Below, one piece after another: positions 5,270-8,260 of a stretch of DNA of 8,260 nt; the first letter of the stretch is position 1, and each line of letters opens with the position of its first letter. The stretch covers positions 1 to 8,260 of the forward strand of contig JACUUS010000106.1 of assembly GCA_014859215.1 (NCBI GenBank). Direction: 5' to 3'. Under the pieces are notes generated by a model. The model did not search any database. It was given only the letters and a program-made list of their open reading frames with translations, and was not told where the DNA came from. A program made the position numbers and the translations under genes. Origin of the DNA: Dehalococcoidia bacterium. GTDB taxonomy: Bacteria; Chloroflexota; Dehalococcoidia; SZUA-161.

Positions 5270-6364
5270 ATGAAAAGGGTGCTGGTTACAGGCGCGGCGG
5301 GTTGTGCGGGCTGCCAGGTGGTTGACCAATTGCTGCAGGGCGGCTTCCACGTCGTGGCCGCCGACCGACCGGGCGCCCCGTTGCCCGACCCGATCTCTGG
5401 CAGTCTCGAAGTCCACCATGCCGATATCACGGACTCAGCAACGGCGTTCAACCTCGCCCGTGACGTGGATGCCGTTGTGAACCTTGCCGCGATCGTGGAC
5501 ATCGGGATGCCGTTCGAGAAGCTGGCCCCGGTCAATCTTGACTCCGTCCGGATCCTGTACAGCAGCGCCCGCGCAGGCGGCGCCTCCCTCTTTATACATT
5601 TCTCGACCGGCTCCCTGTACCGGTCGGCGGCGCATCCGCTTCGCGAAAACGATCCGCTGCTTGCATCTAACGACTACGCCCGCACCAAGCTGCTCAGTGA
5701 AGACTTCGTCCTTTCACGGGATTCGACTGGACCGGCAGTGAACGTGATCAGGCCCGCCCTGATTTTCGGACCTCGCGGAAAGGTGTTGATCTCGGCGCTG
5801 GCCGGCTTCGCGGCGTTGCTGCGCCACTATACCAGGCGGGGTATCAGGCTGCGTGGAGGCCCCAGGACGAACCTGGTATACAGCGTGGACATAGCCCGCG
5901 CGATCAGATTCCTCATTGAGAACCCGCAGGCTCACCGCCAGGTATTCAATATCGCTAATGACGATTCGCGCCCGGCGGGGGAACAGATAAGCGATATGCT
6001 CGAGATCGCCGGCATGGACCTCACCCGCCGGTCTTTGAGATTGCCAATCAGTTTGGGGACATACCTCAGACCTGTCGCCGACCGCGACCTGATGTTCAAG
6101 GCGATGAACGGCGTGCTCCGCATGCTCTGGAAGAATATGTGCAGGAGCGAAGGGCTGCACGCGAATGACCTGGGGCCGCATGTGGACCGCGAAAGTTTGG
6201 CCTATATGATGGGCGACTTTGTTTTCGACAATTCCAGGCTTAGAGACCTCGGTTTCCAGTACCTGTATCCCGATCTCAAATCCGGCTGGCGCGAGACCGT
6301 TGCCTGGTACCGTGACAACCGGTGGCTGCCGGCCGCTGGACCTCAGACGGCGGGGGAGAAGTAG
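5270..6364 (+). CDS. Extended SDR: NAD(P)-dependent epimerase / 3-beta-HSD-like
   Basis: This 364-residue extended short-chain dehydrogenase has the nucleotide-binding motif TGAAGCAG (7-14) after the first strand, D32 at the end of the second strand (favouring NAD(H)), and D52 in the ADITD segment. NLAA (71-74), STGSLY (112-117) and the catalytic pair Y136-xxx-K140 in YARTK are clear. RPALIFGPRG (161-170) is the usual RPxxxYGPxG segment with F for Y. The overall style resembles 3-beta-hydroxysteroid dehydrogenase/isomerase-like and sugar-epimerase enzymes, so it likely oxidises or reduces a hydroxyl on a sugar nucleotide, terpenoid or lipid. The frame is open from 5120, but GGAGGT at 5253-5258 lies 11 nt before ATG 5270, where the Rossmann fold begins. 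Three bases separate it from the next gene, so they are probably co-translated. Confidence 0.88.
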   Translation: MKRVLVTGAAGCAGCQVVDQLLQGGFHVVAADRPGAPLPDPISGSLEVHHADITDSATAFNLARDVDAVVNLAAIVDIGMPFEKLAPVNLDSVRILYSSARAGGASLFIHFSTGSLYRSAAHPLRENDPLLASNDYARTKLLSEDFVLSRDSTGPAVNVIRPALIFGPRGKVLISALAGFAALLRHYTRRGIRLRGGPRTNLVYSVDIARAIRFLIENPQAHRQVFNIANDDSRPAGEQISDMLEIAGMDLTRRSLRLPISLGTYLRPVADRDLMFKAMNGVLRMLWKNMCRSEGLHANDLGPHVDRESLAYMMGDFVFDNSRLRDLGFQYLYPDLKSGWRETVAWYRDNRWLPAAGPQTAGEK

Positions 6365-6367
6365 ACC

Positions 6368-6805
6368 ATGCTGCTTCGATTTGCCGAGACGATGCGGGGC
6401 TCCGTGGACAGGCAGGACGGCGCCCGGCAGCTGTTCCAGTTCTCCATCAGGGCCCGGTCCGGCTTCATCGCTTTCGTGCTTGGCGATCCCTGCGACGTGG
6501 AAGGTCATGCCTTGCTGGAAGGTACCGGCGACAGCCTGCCCCTTACCGGGACCCTTCATGTCGGCCTCCCGCTCCGCCGCCGCCTCGACTACGACCTCTC
6601 CTTCAAAGGCCCGGATGGAGACCTCTATCGATACATAGGGCGAAAGAACGTCAGGTACCTCCACTTTTTCCTCACTATGAGCCGGTTGAGGGGGACGCTG
6701 TACCGCAACGGCGAACCTGTCGGCCCGGCTGAGCTATGGTTCAGCTATCGGGGCCTCCCCGCCTTCCTCCTCAGCTTCCTGCCCTGCTCCCCACGCGGGG
6801 CTTGA
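6368..6805 (+). CDS. Small protein resembling the GMC/cholesterol-oxidase accessory domain
   Basis: This 145-residue protein has no catalytic motif. It starts with FAETMRG (5-11), then has an FSIRARSGFIAFVLGDP segment (25-41), a GxxxLL core (46-50), FKGPDGDLYRYIGRKNV (79-95), LTMSRLRGTLY (102-112) and a closing LPAFLLSFLP (130-139). From memory, this order (a start like ExMxG, a Gx-rich middle, then FxGxDGxxYxxxGxK, TxTxLxxxxY and a final LxSF) recalls the beta-rich domain found beside or fused to GMC oxidoreductases of the cholesterol-oxidase type. Here it stands alone. It begins 3 bp after the SDR stop, with GGGGAG about 9 nt upstream, so it is probably translationally coupled and may be a lipid-binding or accessory subunit for the SDR. 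The family match is by eye only; a plain hypothetical protein is the fallback. Confidence 0.6.
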   Translation: MLLRFAETMRGSVDRQDGARQLFQFSIRARSGFIAFVLGDPCDVEGHALLEGTGDSLPLTGTLHVGLPLRRRLDYDLSFKGPDGDLYRYIGRKNVRYLHFFLTMSRLRGTLYRNGEPVGPAELWFSYRGLPAFLLSFLPCSPRGA

Positions 6806-6828
6806 CATGAGCACGGTAATCCTACAAG
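6802..6828 (+). promoter_or_regulatory. Possible promoter for the IlvD-family gene
   Basis: A consensus -35, TTGACA (6802-6807), overlaps the stop codon of the preceding gene. The best nearby -10 is weak: TACAAG (6823-6828) at 15 bp, or CAAGAT (6825-6830) at 17 bp. The dehydratase may instead be read from the upstream operon promoter. Confidence 0.25.
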
Positions 6829-6833
6829 ATACT

Positions 6834-6848
6834 GGCTGCATTCCAGCC
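6834..6848 (+). other. Small hairpin in the leader of the IlvD-family gene
   Basis: GGCTG (6834-6838) and CAGCC (6844-6848) form a 5-bp stem with a 5-nt loop in the 75-bp gap before the dehydratase gene. No U tract follows, so it is not a terminator. Confidence 0.25.
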
Positions 6849-6868
6849 CGCAGCAGCTATTCCGGCAC

Positions 6869-6877
6869 AGGAGGTGA
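6869..6877 (+). promoter_or_regulatory. Near-perfect Shine-Dalgarno for the IlvD-family gene
   Basis: AGGAGGTGA is complementary to the 16S rRNA 3' end. AGGAGG ends 6 nt before ATG 6881, which fixes the start. Confidence 0.85.
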
Positions 6878-6880
6878 GCT

Positions 6881-8260
6881 ATGCGCAGCGACCCGGTGAG
6901 GACCAGGATGATGTTCTTCGACTGCATGGGCAGGACCCCCGAGGAAATGGAGAGGCCCATGGTAGCCGTTGTCAACTCGCAGAACGAGCTCGTGCCGGGG
7001 CATGTGCACCTGGATGATATAGCGAAATCAGCCCGTGAAGGCGTCATCTCCAGCGGAGGAACGCCTTTCGAGTTCCCCGCCATAGCTATTTGCGACGGCC
7101 TCACCATCGGCCATGCCGGTATGTGCTACCCGCTCAGCAGCCGCGAGCTGATCGCCGATTCTATCGAGGCCATGGTGGAGGCGCACACGCTGGACGCGAT
7201 GGTCCTCGTCACCGGCTGCGACAAGATAACGCCGGGCATGATGATGGCCGCGGCCCGGCTCGACATTCCGGCTGTTATCATAAACGGCGGGCCGATGCTG
7301 GCGCGCTCCATGGGTGAGGAGCGGGCCGGCGCTCTTTTCTTCGAGATGACCGGATGCGGGTCCTGTCCCGGCCTCTACACCGCCAACAGCATGGCATGCA
7401 TGGCGGAGGCGCTGGGTATCGCGCTTCCCTGGAACAGCTGTATCCCCGCCGTCTACGGGCGGCGCAGGGCTCTCGCCAAGAATACAGGCGTTGCCCTCAT
7501 GGACCTGTGGAAGGAGGGTATAACGCCCTCGCAGATACTCACGCGAAAAGCTTTCGAGAACGCCGTCAGGGTCGACATGGCCATCGGCGGTAGCTCCAAT
7601 ACCATCCTCCATCTCATGGCGATCGCTCATGAAGCGGGCGTGGACCTGGACCTGAAGCTATTCGATGAGATGAGCCGCTCAACCCCCCGGCTGTGCAGCC
7701 TCAGTCCGGCCGGTCTATATTATGTCAACGACCTTTTTGAGGCGGGCGGCCTCGTCGCGGTCATGAAAGAGCTCTCCAGGAAGGACCTGCTTCACCTCGA
7801 CGCGATGACCGTTAGCGGCCGGACCATAGGCGAGATCATTGAGAACGCGCCTCGAACAGGCGAGGAGGTTATCAGGAGCATAGACAATCCCTACGATAAC
7901 GAGGGCGGGCTGGCCATCATGTACGGCAACCTCGCGCCGGAGGGCGCAGTGGTCAAGCAGGCGGCGGTCAGGCCGGAGATGATGAAGCATTCGGGTCCCG
8001 CCAGGGTATTTGATATCGAGGAAGCGGCGGTGGAAGCCATGATGGCGGGCAGGATTAACAAGGGCGACGTGGTCGTTATCAGGTACGAGGGGCCGAAGGG
8101 AGGGCCGGGCTTCAGGGAGATGATTGTCGCCACCCTCACCATAGTCGGGATGGGCCTCGAGGGCGATGTCGCGTTGATAACAGACGGCAGGTTCTCGGGC
8201 GCTACCAGCGGGGCCGCCATAGGCCATATCTCGCCCGAGGCCATGGAAGGCGGTCCCCTA
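6881..8260 (+). CDS. IlvD/Edd-family dehydratase (dihydroxy-acid dehydratase-like), 3'-truncated
   Basis: 460 codons are present with no stop before the edge; usual family length is about 550-620. The family removes water from dihydroxy or sugar acids using an Fe-S cluster and Mg2+; dihydroxy-acid dehydratase makes the keto acid precursors of valine, isoleucine and pantothenate. Visible motifs are VNSQNELVPGHVHL (31-44), ICDG (70-73), SREL (87-90), CDKITPGM (113-120; C113 a cluster ligand, K115 near the metal), CGSCPG (159-164; C162 a probable ligand), TANSM (167-171), GGSSNT (236-241), RYEGPKGGPG (401-410) and TDGRFSG (434-440). The start is unusually compact: MRSD is followed almost directly by residues matching the family, and only about 20 residues separate GGPM (136-139) from CGSC, against about 45 in E. 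coli IlvD. It may therefore be a paralogue with another substrate, so I give no gene symbol. Confidence 0.87.
   Translation, partial: MRSDPVRTRMMFFDCMGRTPEEMERPMVAVVNSQNELVPGHVHLDDIAKSAREGVISSGGTPFEFPAIAICDGLTIGHAGMCYPLSSRELIADSIEAMVEAHTLDAMVLVTGCDKITPGMMMAAARLDIPAVIINGGPMLARSMGEERAGALFFEMTGCGSCPGLYTANSMACMAEALGIALPWNSCIPAVYGRRRALAKNTGVALMDLWKEGITPSQILTRKAFENAVRVDMAIGGSSNTILHLMAIAHEAGVDLDLKLFDEMSRSTPRLCSLSPAGLYYVNDLFEAGGLVAVMKELSRKDLLHLDAMTVSGRTIGEIIENAPRTGEEVIRSIDNPYDNEGGLAIMYGNLAPEGAVVKQAAVRPEMMKHSGPARVFDIEEAAVEAMMAGRINKGDVVVIRYEGPKGGPGFREMIVATLTIVGMGLEGDVALITDGRFSGATSGAAIGHISPEAMEGGPL

Noticed and set aside
5714..6664. 316-codon minus-strand frame opposite the SDR gene
   Set aside because: The SDR motifs on the plus strand are unambiguous; the antisense frame is open because of high third-position GC and has low-complexity composition.
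7028..7630. 200-codon minus-strand frame opposite the dehydratase
   Set aside because: It is fully antisense to a gene with conserved IlvD/Edd motifs and has no ribosome site or family likeness.

Overview
The window is high-GC bacterial DNA with dense genes, clear Shine-Dalgarno sequences and sigma-70-type promoters. Frequent AGG and ATA codons alongside high GC, a DUF362 protein and an acetoacetate-decarboxylase-like protein would fit an anaerobic, uncultured lineage such as a Chloroflexota/Dehalococcoidia-type bacterium. No marker gene is present, so this placement is a weak inference.

Left part, minus strand (1-2183): a promoter at 2155-2183 drives a MarR-type regulator (1587-2108). It is followed by what looks like the C-terminal stump of an alpha/beta hydrolase (1295-1549) and then a DUF362 protein (1275 down to 1) that runs off the left edge. 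The DUF362 gene has no stop in the window and is easily hidden by a long open antisense frame at 553-1338.

Control region and exporter (2109-3402, plus strand): the MarR gene is divergent from a TauE/SafE-type membrane exporter whose best start is GTG at 2587. Between them lies an AT-rich island with an extended -10 element and overlapping inverted repeats, a plausible operator, followed by a leader of about 330 nt. A 195-bp gap with a foldable three-way inverted repeat separates the exporter from the convergent next gene.

Middle (3598-4578): an acetoacetate-decarboxylase-superfamily protein lies on the minus strand. It keeps the Schiff-base lysine but lacks the neighbouring lysine and an arginine of the classical enzyme. 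Two well-formed back-to-back promoters (4442-4470 minus, 4530-4558 plus) fill the divergent gap to the next gene.

Right part, plus strand (4579-8260): a probable operon encodes a permuted papain-like (YiiX/NlpC-P60 type) cysteine hydrolase, an extended SDR with 3-beta-HSD/epimerase character, and a small protein resembling the accessory domain attached to GMC/cholesterol-oxidase-type enzymes. A compact, divergent IlvD/Edd-family dehydratase follows, cut by the right edge. The SDR, the GMC-associated domain, the permuted hydrolase and perhaps the hydrolase stump hint at lipid or isoprenoid chemistry, but the substrate is unknown. I found no mobile element, CRISPR array, tRNA or rRNA, and no clearly new multi-gene defence or mobile system. 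The most notable items are the divergent enzyme paralogues and the structured non-coding stretches.
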